This document shows, in pieces, positions 39,373 through 48,397 of a stretch of DNA of 64,000 bases. Each line of letters begins with the position of its first letter. The stretch's first letter is position 1. Position numbers and translations under genes: made by a program. The stretch is from Chloroflexota bacterium (GTDB lineage: Bacteria; Chloroflexota; Chloroflexia; Chloroflexales; Herpetosiphonaceae), in NCBI GenBank assembly GCA_020161265.1, contig JAIUOC010000010.1, positions 248,001-312,000 on the forward strand, written 5' to 3'. The notes below the pieces were generated by a model. It was given only the letters and a program-made list of their open reading frames with translations. It searched no databases and had not been told where the DNA came from.

Positions 39373-42045
39373 TTAACGTGGATACACATAATACAAGCTA
39401 TCCGAATGCACAATATCATCATTAACCCGCCAATTAATCTGCCATTCTTGCCTATTCCAGGTTAGTTGTTCAAGGTTTGTTTGCCAAAAATGGCGAGCCA
39501 AAATCGTTTTCCCATCGTTATACAAGGCCAATGGCTCGTTGATTGAGTCAAAATTTGTGGTAAAGGCCAAGCTTGGTTGTTGGGCATTATAGACACTTAA
39601 CTGCGATTCTCCGCCAATATTGCTCAAATCCAATGCCAACCAATGGCCATCGGGCGACCACAAAAACGGGCTTTCGCCACTATCAGGATAGCTGTTGGCA
39701 TCAAGTTGATACCAGCGTTGTTGTTCAAATTGATATAACGCTGGATAGCGCCCGCGCTCGGCATGGGGCAGCATAAAGGCAAAACTATTGCCCTCAGGCG
39801 AAAAGCTAAGTCCATACAAACTCATTAAGGGTAAGGCAATATCATGGCTGCGTTGATTGCTCAAATCAAGCACCCGAATCACCATCGTTTTATTACCAGT
39901 CGCTAAAGGATAGAGCAACCAACGTTGGTTGGGCGAAATATACACCTGGGCCATAATCGCCGAATCAACATCGGGGATATTGGCCAGAATACTCGGAATT
40001 TCAGCGATTTTTTCGGCTTGAAATGGCGGCCCTAGCTGTACGCGCCAAAGGATCTGCGGATTTTTGCTGGTTTGGAGAAAATAAACCGTATCGCCTTGCC
40101 ATGCAATTGGATACGACCACTTTAAATCCGACCATGTGCGCGAATCGGCAACAATATCCCATTGACCGGTTTGTACATTAATGTGAATCAGCTGGCTTGC
40201 TCCTGTAAATTGGTCGTTGCTACGCAGATCTTGGCCCACAACGGCCAACATGCTTTGGGCACTCGGCGCTAGCAAGGAATTAAAATTCTCAGGATTGATC
40301 GGCTTTTCAAATTCCCATTGGGCACTTTGTTGGGTTACGAGGTCGGTCAATTGCCATATTTTTGATTGCGGGCGTTGCAACAATAGTGGGGATTGGTTAT
40401 AGCGTGGAAATACACCCATGCCTTGTTCAGAAAGCAACTCTACCGATTGATCGCTATTAAATTGCCGTAACTGCAAACTCGAAACCCGAATATCGCTAAA
40501 TATGGCAATTGGCTGCTCGACTGGCGGCTGAATTGTAGGCAAGGCGGGTTGCTCAAAGATCGGCACTTGCGTTGGTAATGGCGCAACTGCTACTTGTAAT
40601 TCTTGATTAAGCGGGGTAAGTGTTGCCCCTGCCACTTCGCCAATCCAAGCAACGCCATGTTCGCCCAGTACGCTAGGTTCGATCCGCTTGGTTAAGCTAT
40701 TCGTTGCCACGTTCCAGGTGTGTAAGGTTTGTTGTGAGCGATCAAAATCAATCGTTTTTATCAGCCATTGATCGCCGATAGTGGTTGGGTAGACGAACGT
40801 CCAGCTATCAACTTCGCGAATTGCAATCAAAGCTCCATTCTGCAGATCATAGGCCGCGTAGAAATATTTCGTCCCAAGCCGAGGATTCACATTTTCAACA
40901 AAACTCTTTACTAACAGAATGGTTTGATCATACGAGAGTTTGGCACTCAGCATAGTGCCCTGAAAAGGCGTAGCAAGCGTAACATCGTGCTCAGTGCTGT
41001 TGGCCCAATCGATTAAGCTAAGCTTGGTTGGCGAGCGAAAAACTGCCAGTGCTGCTTGCCGCCCATCACTAAGAATCTGGGTATCGCTGACTGCTCCAAA
41101 ATCGCGTTGGGTTTGGGTTTCAGGATCTAGTCGATACAGTTTGTCATCGTCAACAAACCACAACTTGCCATCACCGACCAACGAAATGCTATGCAACATT
41201 GGGGATAGCTGTTGAGGCGGATTAAGCAACCGCCCATCTGCAAGATTGAGATGACTCAAACGCCAGCTCTGATCTAAACTACTATGATCAAGCAGATAAA
41301 CCCCAGTTCCGGCTTGATCGACTGTTAAGCTACTTTGATAATCATAGTTACTTTTCGGCAGTAATGGGTAACTCCAACGTGGCAATCCAGTCGTCAGGTC
41401 AATCGCAAATAGGGTTTGGTTGCGGGCCAAGAACAAGCTTTGTTGTTCAGGCAAAATGGCGCTTAGCTCTTCGGCATTTTGATCAACAGTCGCAATCGTT
41501 ACCAAGCCAGTTGGCTCAAGCTGCACCAATTGATATTGCTCCAGGTTGGCATTGTTGATAATGGCATAGAGTTCGGTTTCGCCAGCAGCAGGCCGAGCGG
41601 TTGAGGTTGGTAAGGGAGTGGTCGTTTGCAACACGACAGTTGCTGAAGGCAAAGCAACCGCTGGCTGCTCAATTATGGGGACAATCGTTGGTAAAACGGC
41701 CAGATCGCTTGGTTCTGGGGTTGGCACAAGCGTAATCGTGCCAATTGGTTGTGTTGGCGGTTGACTGACTTCAGTTGGCAAGGTTGGCACAACTTGAATT
41801 GGGGGTTGCTCAAGAATCGTGGTTGGAAATGGCGCGGCAACAATCGTCGCGCTTGGTTGTATGCTTGGCGTGGCTGAGCCAAGCAATGCGACCTCGCCGG
41901 GGTTTGGGCTGGTTTCATCAAGGCTGCTTGGCATGAAGGTCAATACCAGCATCAAGCCAATTAAGCCAATTGCGCCCAAGACAGGCAAAAACCGCCACCA
42001 ATTGCGTTCAGTTTTTGGGGTAGCCCGCTCACGATGTGGCTGCAT
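39373..42045 (-). CDS. Membrane-anchored beta-propeller-like protein, paralogue
   Basis: 890 residues with AGGAG nine bases before the ATG. Basic N-terminus, one membrane helix ('FLPVLGAIGLIGLMLVLTF'), an unusually long Thr/Pro/Val linker (about residues 45-160) and a propeller-like region from about 165 on ('LYAIINNANLEQYQLVQL', 'LSDGRQAALAVFRSP', 'YPALYQFEQQRWYQLD'). C-terminal part has 'FLWSPDGHWLALDL', the 'SPDGxxLA' TolB motif. It shares the end 'YVYPR' / 'YVYPQ' with its neighbour, supporting tandem duplication. Confidence 0.72.
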   Translation of the reverse strand: MQPHRERATPKTERNWWRFLPVLGAIGLIGLMLVLTFMPSSLDETSPNPGEVALLGSATPSIQPSATIVAAPFPTTILEQPPIQVVPTLPTEVSQPPTQPIGTITLVPTPEPSDLAVLPTIVPIIEQPAVALPSATVVLQTTTPLPTSTARPAAGETELYAIINNANLEQYQLVQLEPTGLVTIATVDQNAEELSAILPEQQSLFLARNQTLFAIDLTTGLPRWSYPLLPKSNYDYQSSLTVDQAGTGVYLLDHSSLDQSWRLSHLNLADGRLLNPPQQLSPMLHSISLVGDGKLWFVDDDKLYRLDPETQTQRDFGAVSDTQILSDGRQAALAVFRSPTKLSLIDWANSTEHDVTLATPFQGTMLSAKLSYDQTILLVKSFVENVNPRLGTKYFYAAYDLQNGALIAIREVDSWTFVYPTTIGDQWLIKTIDFDRSQQTLHTWNVATNSLTKRIEPSVLGEHGVAWIGEVAGATLTPLNQELQVAVAPLPTQVPIFEQPALPTIQPPVEQPIAIFSDIRVSSLQLRQFNSDQSVELLSEQGMGVFPRYNQSPLLLQRPQSKIWQLTDLVTQQSAQWEFEKPINPENFNSLLAPSAQSMLAVVGQDLRSNDQFTGASQLIHINVQTGQWDIVADSRTWSDLKWSYPIAWQGDTVYFLQTSKNPQILWRVQLGPPFQAEKIAEIPSILANIPDVDSAIMAQVYISPNQRWLLYPLATGNKTMVIRVLDLSNQRSHDIALPLMSLYGLSFSPEGNSFAFMLPHAERGRYPALYQFEQQRWYQLDANSYPDSGESPFLWSPDGHWLALDLSNIGGESQLSVYNAQQPSLAFTTNFDSINEPLALYNDGKTILARHFWQTNLEQLTWNRQEWQINWRVNDDIVHSDSLYYVYPR

Positions 42046-42077
42046 ACTCTACTTCTCCTACGATTAATTATTTGATC

Positions 42078-42102
42078 CACGAAGGGCACGAAGAGCACGA
42101 AG
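42078..42102. repeat. CACGAAG short repeats
   Basis: Three CACGAAG units at nine-base steps (42078, 42087, 42096) start a degenerate GAAG/GCGAAG-rich stretch running to about 42190. Such strings recur between genes in some Chloroflexota; here they lie between the propeller gene and PIG-L gene. Confidence 0.6.
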
Positions 42103-42257
42103 GCGCGAGGGATCAGAACCAGGAATTGAGTCATAAAGCGTTGAAAACACGAAGAACGGAACCGCGAAGAGCGCGAAGAACGCGAAAGGTTATGATTCCG
42201 TTGTTCGTGCATTTCATCCCTGATCTTTTATCCTGCATCCTTTGGAACTCTGCGCCG

Positions 42258-42308
42258 CTATGTTCTATGCTCTATGTTCTATGCTCTATGTTCTATGCTC
42301 TATGTTCT
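42258..42308. repeat. 14-bp tandem repeat
   Basis: CTATGTTCTATGCT is repeated three times without error (42258-42299) and followed by a partial fourth copy. It sits in the 270-base gap between the propeller gene and the PIG-L gene, a few bases beyond the PIG-L stop. Confidence 0.9.
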
Positions 42309-42312
42309 TCTA

Positions 42313-43227
42313 TCATATTCCTTCGAACAAATCGCGTTCGTAGCCGTTGGGCTGGGGTGCGACCCGGCTAAATTGTTCGCGGCCAAGAAAGCGTTGGCGC
42401 AACAGGCGTGGCAATTTAAGGCTCAGCCCCATTTGGCCCAGCTGGCTACGATGGGCTTGCCAAGCAGCAACTTTTTGGTCAACCACACTAGAACAATCGA
42501 CGCTGGCAGTTGGCGGGTTCACTGCTTCTAAAATTTTCACAAAATCGATATCACCATTATTGCCGCCCTTACGTGGGTCACGGCCTGAAAGTCGCCACAA
42601 ACGCAGCATCATTTTGATCATTAATGGATTAAAAGTTGAGTAATAGAGTTTGCGCGGTGTCCAGGTTGGCAAGCCTGCATCAAGCTGCTCAGGTAGCCAA
42701 GCGCCATCGCCCGCCCGCGCAAAGGCCAAGTGGGTGGCATGATGCATGGCAATATGATCAGGATGGCCATACCCTCCATATTCATTAAAGGTTATTACCA
42801 CTTGCGGCTGAATTGCGCGAATGGCGGCGGTGACTTTGGCGGCAACTGCCTCGACTGGGGCTTGCACTAAAGCCTCGGGATGCTCGTTAGCAAGCGTATT
42901 AGGCATGCCCGAATCACGATAATTTAAGAAATGGTAGGCCGCCAAACCCATAGCACTCGCCGCCTCGCCCAACTCGGTTGAGCGGAGCGTTGCAATATCG
43001 CCATAGCCTTGTAACAAACTTGGGTCAACATCGCCAGCCTCGCCACGCGTTGCACAAATATAATGCACACTCACACCATGATGAGCATAGTAGGCAATTG
43101 TGCCAGCATTACCAAAACTCTCATCATCGGGGTGAGCATAAACAAACAACAGACGGCGGGTCATTGGCGCAGTATTCAGCCAATGCGATTCAATTCCATA
43201 GGCGCGGAGATCGCTAGGAAAATGCAT
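42313..43227 (-). CDS. PIG-L (LmbE-like) deacetylase
   Basis: About 304 residues from MHFPSDLRAYGIESH at 43227 (GAGG nine bases upstream); a start at 43164 just before the conserved core is also possible. The zinc motif 'YAHPDDESFGNAG' is the family hallmark, followed by 'ICATRGEAGD' and 'RSTELGEAASAMG' and the late 'GGYGHPDHIAMHHAT' with the third zinc ligand. These enzymes remove acetyl groups from N-acetyl-sugars, e.g. in mycothiol, bacillithiol or glycolipid synthesis. The substrate cannot be told. Confidence 0.88.
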   Translation of the reverse strand: MHFPSDLRAYGIESHWLNTAPMTRRLLFVYAHPDDESFGNAGTIAYYAHHGVSVHYICATRGEAGDVDPSLLQGYGDIATLRSTELGEAASAMGLAAYHFLNYRDSGMPNTLANEHPEALVQAPVEAVAAKVTAAIRAIQPQVVITFNEYGGYGHPDHIAMHHATHLAFARAGDGAWLPEQLDAGLPTWTPRKLYYSTFNPLMIKMMLRLWRLSGRDPRKGGNNGDIDFVKILEAVNPPTASVDCSSVVDQKVAAWQAHRSQLGQMGLSLKLPRLLRQRFLGREQFSRVAPQPNGYERDLFEGI

Positions 43228-43416
43228 GGGAACGGCCCTCACACAAACAAAGAGTATGGTCTGTCGATTTTCTAGGTTTGTCAAGAAGTTGGCAAATTTA
43301 GCCCATCGACTTATACCAAGCCTATAGTATACTTAACTCACTACGTTCTGCGAATACCCTAGCTACATTGCTGCCCAACATTGCTCAACCACGCTAGTCT
43401 ATCTATGGTGAGAGTT

Positions 43417-45798
43417 ATGCACTGGCGCTCGTTTATTCCACGCACACTAGCCGATTCCCAATCACGTCAACAGTTATTGGTTGTCATGCTCAAAAGCGTT
43501 ATTTGGGTCTTTACTCCCATCCAAGTTATCTTGAGCTTTACCTTGACAACCACGAGCTGGCCACGCCTGTTGTTGCTAGCGATTGTCAACCTGATTTGTG
43601 GTGGAATCTGGCTCTTAATCAAACGCGACAAGCTGGATCTAGCGGGAAAACTATTTGTTGGGTTGTTTTGGTTGTTATTTACGGGTTTGATGTTGAGCAC
43701 TGGTGGCATTAGCTCGCCTTCGATTATTGCCTATTTTTTCGTCATTTTTACCGCTAGCTTTTTGTTGAGCGAACTGGCAAGTGTAATTATTGGCTGTCTG
43801 AGTTTAGCGGCAACATTTGTGGCCGTGCTGCTCGAGTTGAATCAGCTTTTACCAACTCCAGCGCTTGTTTATACCCCAGTTTCGCGTTGGCTCAGTTATA
43901 GCTTTTACCTTGGCATTATGCTGGTATTTCAGATGGTCAGCGGGCGCTTGGTCTATAAAGCCATGCAAAAAGCCCAAGCCGAGTTACTCGAACGGCAACG
44001 TATCGAAGCAGAATTACGCCATTCTGAAGCCCAATATCGTCTTTTGTTCGATACTATTCCAATTGGCATTGGCATGGCCAAACTCGATGGCACGGTCATC
44101 GCCATCAACCCAGCTGGCAGCCAAATGATGGGCTATAGCCATGCCGAATTGATGCAAATCAAGCTCGAACAGTTATATGCCAATCCCGATCAACGGGCTA
44201 GTTTAATTCAGCAAGCCCAGCAAACAGGCAAGATTCGCGACCGCGAGATGGCTTTTCGGCGCAATGACGGCGAGTTGGTTTGGGCGTTGGTCAATCTTGA
44301 TCTTGGGTTAATTAATGGTGAGGCGGTGACGATTGCCACGCTGCGCGATAACACCACCCAACGCGCAGCAGAACAAGCCTTGCGCACCAACGAAGCTCGT
44401 TTTCGGGCAATCTTCGAGCATGCAGCAATCGGGATTGTCTTAATTGATAATAATGGCGTGGTCTTTAGCGCCAACCCAACTGCTTGTATGTTGCTTAATT
44501 TCAGTGAAGCTGAATTGCAACAACAAGCCTTTGTTAATTTCACCCATCCCGATGATCGCCAATTTGAAATGAGCTTAAATCAAGAACTTCGCGCCGGATT
44601 ATGCGATTCGTATCAAATTGAGCAACGGTTTATTCGCTCTGATGGTGGGATTGTTTGGGGTCGTTTGTGTGCCTCATTAGTCCAAGATGCAGCTGATCAG
44701 CCATTATTTATGATTGCGATGATTGAGGATCTTAGCTCGTATAAAGATACCCAAGCCCAACTTGACTTGCAAATGCAAACTCTGACAGCGCTCTACTACA
44801 GCTCACAACGCCTAACAACCAAGCTTAAAGTCGAGGAATTGGCCCGCGATGTAGCCGATAGTTGTGTTAGCATTTTTGGCGCACAACGGGCTTGGCTCAC
44901 GCTCAATCAGGCTGATCAGCTCAAGTATCACGAACATAACGCTGAGCAACCGTTGCCCAGCATTCAAATTGAGATTGAATCGACCCAACCTGCTACGCAT
45001 AATGAGCCAATTCAAACCATGGCCTTCCCATTGGTCAGCCATAATCACACCTTTGGGATGCTCAATTTGCAGAGCAACCAAGCTGATTTCTTTCAAGCTG
45101 AGCGCAACGATATGCTGCAAACCTATGCCAGCCAGGTCGCCGCCGCCTTGGATAACGCGCTCATGTTCCAACATTTGCAACAAATCAACCGTGAAGTTAC
45201 CAGCGCCTACGATATGACGATTGAGGGTTGGTCTCGCGCCTTAGATTTGCGTGATCACGAGACTGAGGGCCATACCCAACGGGTTACCTGGATGACTGAA
45301 CGGCTGGCCGCCGCGATGGGTCAATTTAGCGCCGAAGAGTTAATCCATGTGCGGCGAGGCGCTTTGCTGCACGATATTGGCAAAATGGGCGTGCCCGACG
45401 CAATTTTGCACAAACCAGGGCCGCTCAACGATGAAGAATGGGTGATTATGCGGCGGCATCCGGTCTATGCGTATCAACTGCTTGCGCCAATTGGCTACCT
45501 ACAAGGCTCACTGGATATTCCGCACTATCATCATGAGCGCTGGGATGGTGGCGGCTACCCCAAAGGCTTGCAGGCCGAAGAAATTCCTTTGGCGGCGCGA
45601 GTATTTGCCGTGGTTGATGTTTGGGATGCCTTGCGTTCTGATCGGCCATATCGCAAAGGCTGGTCGGATCAGCGGATTATGGACTATTTGGCGGGCGAGG
45701 CGGGCAAGCATTTTGATCCATTAGTCGTTGAAGTATTTTTGCAATTACTTTCAACCATGAGCATCGCTGAGGTTCGCAATTCAGTTAATGAAGCTTAA
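43417..45798 (+). CDS. Membrane sensor with PAS, GAF and HD-GYP domains
   Basis: 793 residues from MHWRSFIPRTLADSQSRQ at 43417 (GGTGAGA just upstream); a start at 43405 is possible. About five N-terminal membrane helices (to residue 190) precede two PAS domains (about 205-320 and 330-450; 'GIGMAKLDGTVIAINPAG', 'IFEHAAIGIVLIDNNGVVF') and a GAF domain (about 465-590). The HD-GYP domain has 'HDIGKMGVPDAILHKPGPL' (about 651) and 'HHERWDGGGYPKGL' (about 705). It should hydrolyse cyclic-di-GMP in response to a membrane or small-molecule signal. Confidence 0.93.
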   Translation: MHWRSFIPRTLADSQSRQQLLVVMLKSVIWVFTPIQVILSFTLTTTSWPRLLLLAIVNLICGGIWLLIKRDKLDLAGKLFVGLFWLLFTGLMLSTGGISSPSIIAYFFVIFTASFLLSELASVIIGCLSLAATFVAVLLELNQLLPTPALVYTPVSRWLSYSFYLGIMLVFQMVSGRLVYKAMQKAQAELLERQRIEAELRHSEAQYRLLFDTIPIGIGMAKLDGTVIAINPAGSQMMGYSHAELMQIKLEQLYANPDQRASLIQQAQQTGKIRDREMAFRRNDGELVWALVNLDLGLINGEAVTIATLRDNTTQRAAEQALRTNEARFRAIFEHAAIGIVLIDNNGVVFSANPTACMLLNFSEAELQQQAFVNFTHPDDRQFEMSLNQELRAGLCDSYQIEQRFIRSDGGIVWGRLCASLVQDAADQPLFMIAMIEDLSSYKDTQAQLDLQMQTLTALYYSSQRLTTKLKVEELARDVADSCVSIFGAQRAWLTLNQADQLKYHEHNAEQPLPSIQIEIESTQPATHNEPIQTMAFPLVSHNHTFGMLNLQSNQADFFQAERNDMLQTYASQVAAALDNALMFQHLQQINREVTSAYDMTIEGWSRALDLRDHETEGHTQRVTWMTERLAAAMGQFSAEELIHVRRGALLHDIGKMGVPDAILHKPGPLNDEEWVIMRRHPVYAYQLLAPIGYLQGSLDIPHYHHERWDGGGYPKGLQAEEIPLAARVFAVVDVWDALRSDRPYRKGWSDQRIMDYLAGEAGKHFDPLVVEVFLQLLSTMSIAEVRNSVNEA

Positions 45799-45846
45799 AA
45801 GGCAACAGGCGAGCTAGCAAGCCAGCCCACCTGTTGAACGAACAGT

Positions 45847-47397
45847 TTAGCCTAAGGCTTCGAGTAAGAGTGCGGCTTCGTCAGCGCTAATCTTGCCACT
45901 TTGCACCATCTTCAAAATTGCCAAGCGTTCTTGGGTTTTATCGACGGCTGGCGTTTCGGCTGGGGCTGCGGTGGCAGCTTGGGCAGCGGCAGCTTGCTCT
46001 GGCGAAATCCGCACGGTATCGCCAGTGTAGGCCACATGTTGGCTTGATGATGAGCCATCATCTTCGCTGATCGACACCCGATGCGGCGCGTTTGGCGCTT
46101 GAGGTGCATGCGGTGCGGCTGGCGGTGCTGGTGGCGCTGGTGGTGCTGGCGGGCGTGGCGCATTTGGGCTAGCAATATTTTTTTCGATATTGCCTAAGGC
46201 TTGACCAATTGCTTCGTAAGCACGGCTAATGCCTTCATCAGCAGCCCGCTTGGCTTGCTCTTTCAAACGTTCAATTCGCTCAGGATCAAAACGATATTCG
46301 CGTTCGTTGATTCGCACACTCATGCGTTCGGCGGCTTTGGCTGCGCGTTCGGTGGCGCGTTCAGTGGCTTGACGTGCCCGTTCAGCGGTGCGTTCGCCCT
46401 TACCATCACGCCAATCGCGGCTCATTTCACGGAATTGAGCGGCAATATCGCGGCCCATCGAGGCTAAGTCATCGGTGAAATCGCGAATAGCCCGATTGAA
46501 ATCGTCGTTATTCCAATTCCAGTTGCCACTCCAATTATTGCCACCAACGCTCTTCGATTGGCCTGCTGCGGCCGCGCCGCGAATGCTCAAATCGCCTTGA
46601 ACATTCAATTCTAAGCGAGCCGTACCCGTGCCCCAAGTCAGGCTAATCGAGCCAGGCTCGCGATCACCCATACCCGAGACATCGCCTTGCACAAAACCAT
46701 TGATGCTCAAATTAGCGTCATCGGCAACTTCTAACACAACATCGCCATTGGCACTAGCGCGATAGACTTGCTCAGGTAGCCAGTTGATGCCTAATTTCAA
46801 ATCGCCATCAACATGGATTGGTGCAAGGCTCTTGATCGCACCACGCAGGGTTGCATCGCCACTGACGCGGGTAATCGCCACATCGCCAAACAGATCGCTC
46901 GCACTCAAATCGCCATTCACATTGATGATTGTCAAATTGTGGGCTTGGCTAATTTTGGCATCGCCATTGACATTTTTAATCACCACAGTATCAGTGTTCT
47001 CATAGATTTTGAGATCACCATCAACGTTGGCAAGGCTAAGTTTGGCGCTTTTAGTAAAGCTAGCATCGCCGTGCACCGAGTCGCTTTCAAAGGTTTGCAC
47101 ATCACGGGCGCTAATATCGCCTTCAATTTGGCGGGTATGTACAGCGCTCAAACCAGTCAGATCAACGTCACCTTGAACCACATCAATGGTTAAAACTGCG
47201 CCATGGGGCAAGCGTAATTCCAAATCATCAGAGCAGCGCTCGATCGAGAGATGGCCTTCTTGGGCGCGAAAACTAATTTCATCTTCATCAACATCAAACC
47301 AAGCTTCGGGCAAATCGTGGGCAATTACCCGCAAACTACCTTCACAAATGCGGACCGCTACGGTTGGATTCATACCGACATTAATTCGTTGTTGCAT
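45847..47397 (-). CDS. DUF4097-type beta-helix protein with C-terminal SHOCT-like motif
   Basis: 516 residues with AGGAG eight bases upstream. Residues 1-260 are short beta repeats ('VDGDLKI', 'VNGDAKI', 'VNGDLSA', 'VSGDATL') like the DUF4097 adhesin-like family. A charged coiled-coil (300-400: 'ARQATERATERAAKAAERM') and a Pro/Ala-rich linker follow, and the end 'LAILKMVQSGKISADEAALLLEAL' is SHOCT-like. Despite its low-complexity middle it looks cytoplasmic (no signal peptide). Last gene of a three-gene operon starting with a DUF2089 protein. Confidence 0.75.
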   Translation of the reverse strand: MQQRINVGMNPTVAVRICEGSLRVIAHDLPEAWFDVDEDEISFRAQEGHLSIERCSDDLELRLPHGAVLTIDVVQGDVDLTGLSAVHTRQIEGDISARDVQTFESDSVHGDASFTKSAKLSLANVDGDLKIYENTDTVVIKNVNGDAKISQAHNLTIINVNGDLSASDLFGDVAITRVSGDATLRGAIKSLAPIHVDGDLKLGINWLPEQVYRASANGDVVLEVADDANLSINGFVQGDVSGMGDREPGSISLTWGTGTARLELNVQGDLSIRGAAAAGQSKSVGGNNWSGNWNWNNDDFNRAIRDFTDDLASMGRDIAAQFREMSRDWRDGKGERTAERARQATERATERAAKAAERMSVRINEREYRFDPERIERLKEQAKRAADEGISRAYEAIGQALGNIEKNIASPNAPRPPAPPAPPAPPAAPHAPQAPNAPHRVSISEDDGSSSSQHVAYTGDTVRISPEQAAAAQAATAAPAETPAVDKTQERLAILKMVQSGKISADEAALLLEALG

Positions 47398-47409
47398 CGT
47401 CCAGACTCC

Positions 47410-47772
47410 TTATTCAACCACAATTTCAATTCGTTCGCCGTCTTCAAGATCTTCCATATCGACAATTTTGCCAGTCATGCCGCCGCGAATTGCCTCAAGC
47501 ATTTCATCGAAGTTCAGGGTTGTATGCTTGTTGGAAGCAAAGCGTGCACCGAGTTTCAAACCAATGCTAATCAAGCCAACCGGAATATTGACGTTGATTT
47601 TGTGATGGTTGGATTTCAAATCGGTGACCCGAATGCGCACCCACTGGGCACGTGGCGGGCGCGAAACTCGATTGTTTGGCTCCATCACGCCAAGCAAACG
47701 CGCACCTTCTTCGGCAGTCAACTGGCCATTTTCAATCAGGCGCAAAATGCGCATGCGTTCTTCGGTTGCCAT
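47410..47772 (-). CDS. SHOCT-like small protein
   Basis: 120 residues from MATEERMRILRLIENGQ at 47772 (GGGAGG eight bases upstream). The N-terminal 'RMRILRLIENGQLTAEEGARLLGVM' is a SHOCT-like helical motif of the same type as at the end of the downstream DUF4097 protein. The second half is beta-rich ('VRIRVTDLKSNHHKINVNIPVG'). The motif repeated in consecutive genes suggests the proteins bind each other. Confidence 0.7.
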   Translation of the reverse strand: MATEERMRILRLIENGQLTAEEGARLLGVMEPNNRVSRPPRAQWVRIRVTDLKSNHHKINVNIPVGLISIGLKLGARFASNKHTTLNFDEMLEAIRGGMTGKIVDMEDLEDGERIEIVVE

Positions 47773-47785
47773 TTGAAATACCTCC

Positions 47786-48142
47786 CTAGCCTTGTAACAG
47801 TTTGAGCGCTTCTTCAGCACTCAGTTCGCCTGTTTCAAGTTGACGCAACACCTCACGCGAATCAGGCCGCGTGATTGAAGGCGGTGCACCTAAAGCGGCG
47901 GCAATTTCGTCCATACGCATACGAGCAGTGGTGTATGAGACACTCAACGAAGTGGCGACTTGGTTGACGTTGCCTCGATGTTGTGCCAAGAGTTCCACAA
48001 AGCTCAGTTGCTCGCGGGTCAAGCGACCCAAGCGTCCTAGGGTAAATTGGCCTTCAATCGCCGTGTTGCAAATTGCACATTCCAAACGGGTACTGGTTAG
48101 TTCGCCCGAACAAACCGGGCACTGAGTCAAGATAGGATTCAT
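47786..48142 (-). CDS. DUF2089 family zinc-ribbon/HTH protein
   Basis: 118 residues (ATG at 48142, GAGG five bases upstream). Four cysteines in 'QCPVCSGELTSTRLECAICNT' form a zinc ribbon; a sigma-factor-like helix-turn-helix follows ('LSFVELLAQHRGNVNQVATSLSVSYTTARMRMDE', in parts), and 'LRQLETGELSAEEALKLLQG' at the end is the same SHOCT-like motif as in the next two genes. DUF2089 proteins are known as small regulators; it probably controls this operon. Confidence 0.85.
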   Translation of the reverse strand: MNPILTQCPVCSGELTSTRLECAICNTAIEGQFTLGRLGRLTREQLSFVELLAQHRGNVNQVATSLSVSYTTARMRMDEIAAALGAPPSITRPDSREVLRQLETGELSAEEALKLLQG

Positions 48143-48397
48143 CAATACCTCGCGAAGTATCAGTTCATCTGATAAAAAGTGTAACTCAAGTTGATAATAA
48201 ATGTCAATCTATCTTATATTAATTTTAGATTAGAAATTTAAAGCTAAAAATTCGCTCCTGCAAGCCGATCCGTAGAAGTCGGCGAATCGGGCAGCTTGCT
48301 GATATTTGCTCAATACGGGTTGGAGAGATGCAGGGAACACTGGCTCATGAGGGGATTTATGCTTTAGAATAAGCTAATTCAAGCAAAGGAGAGACAG

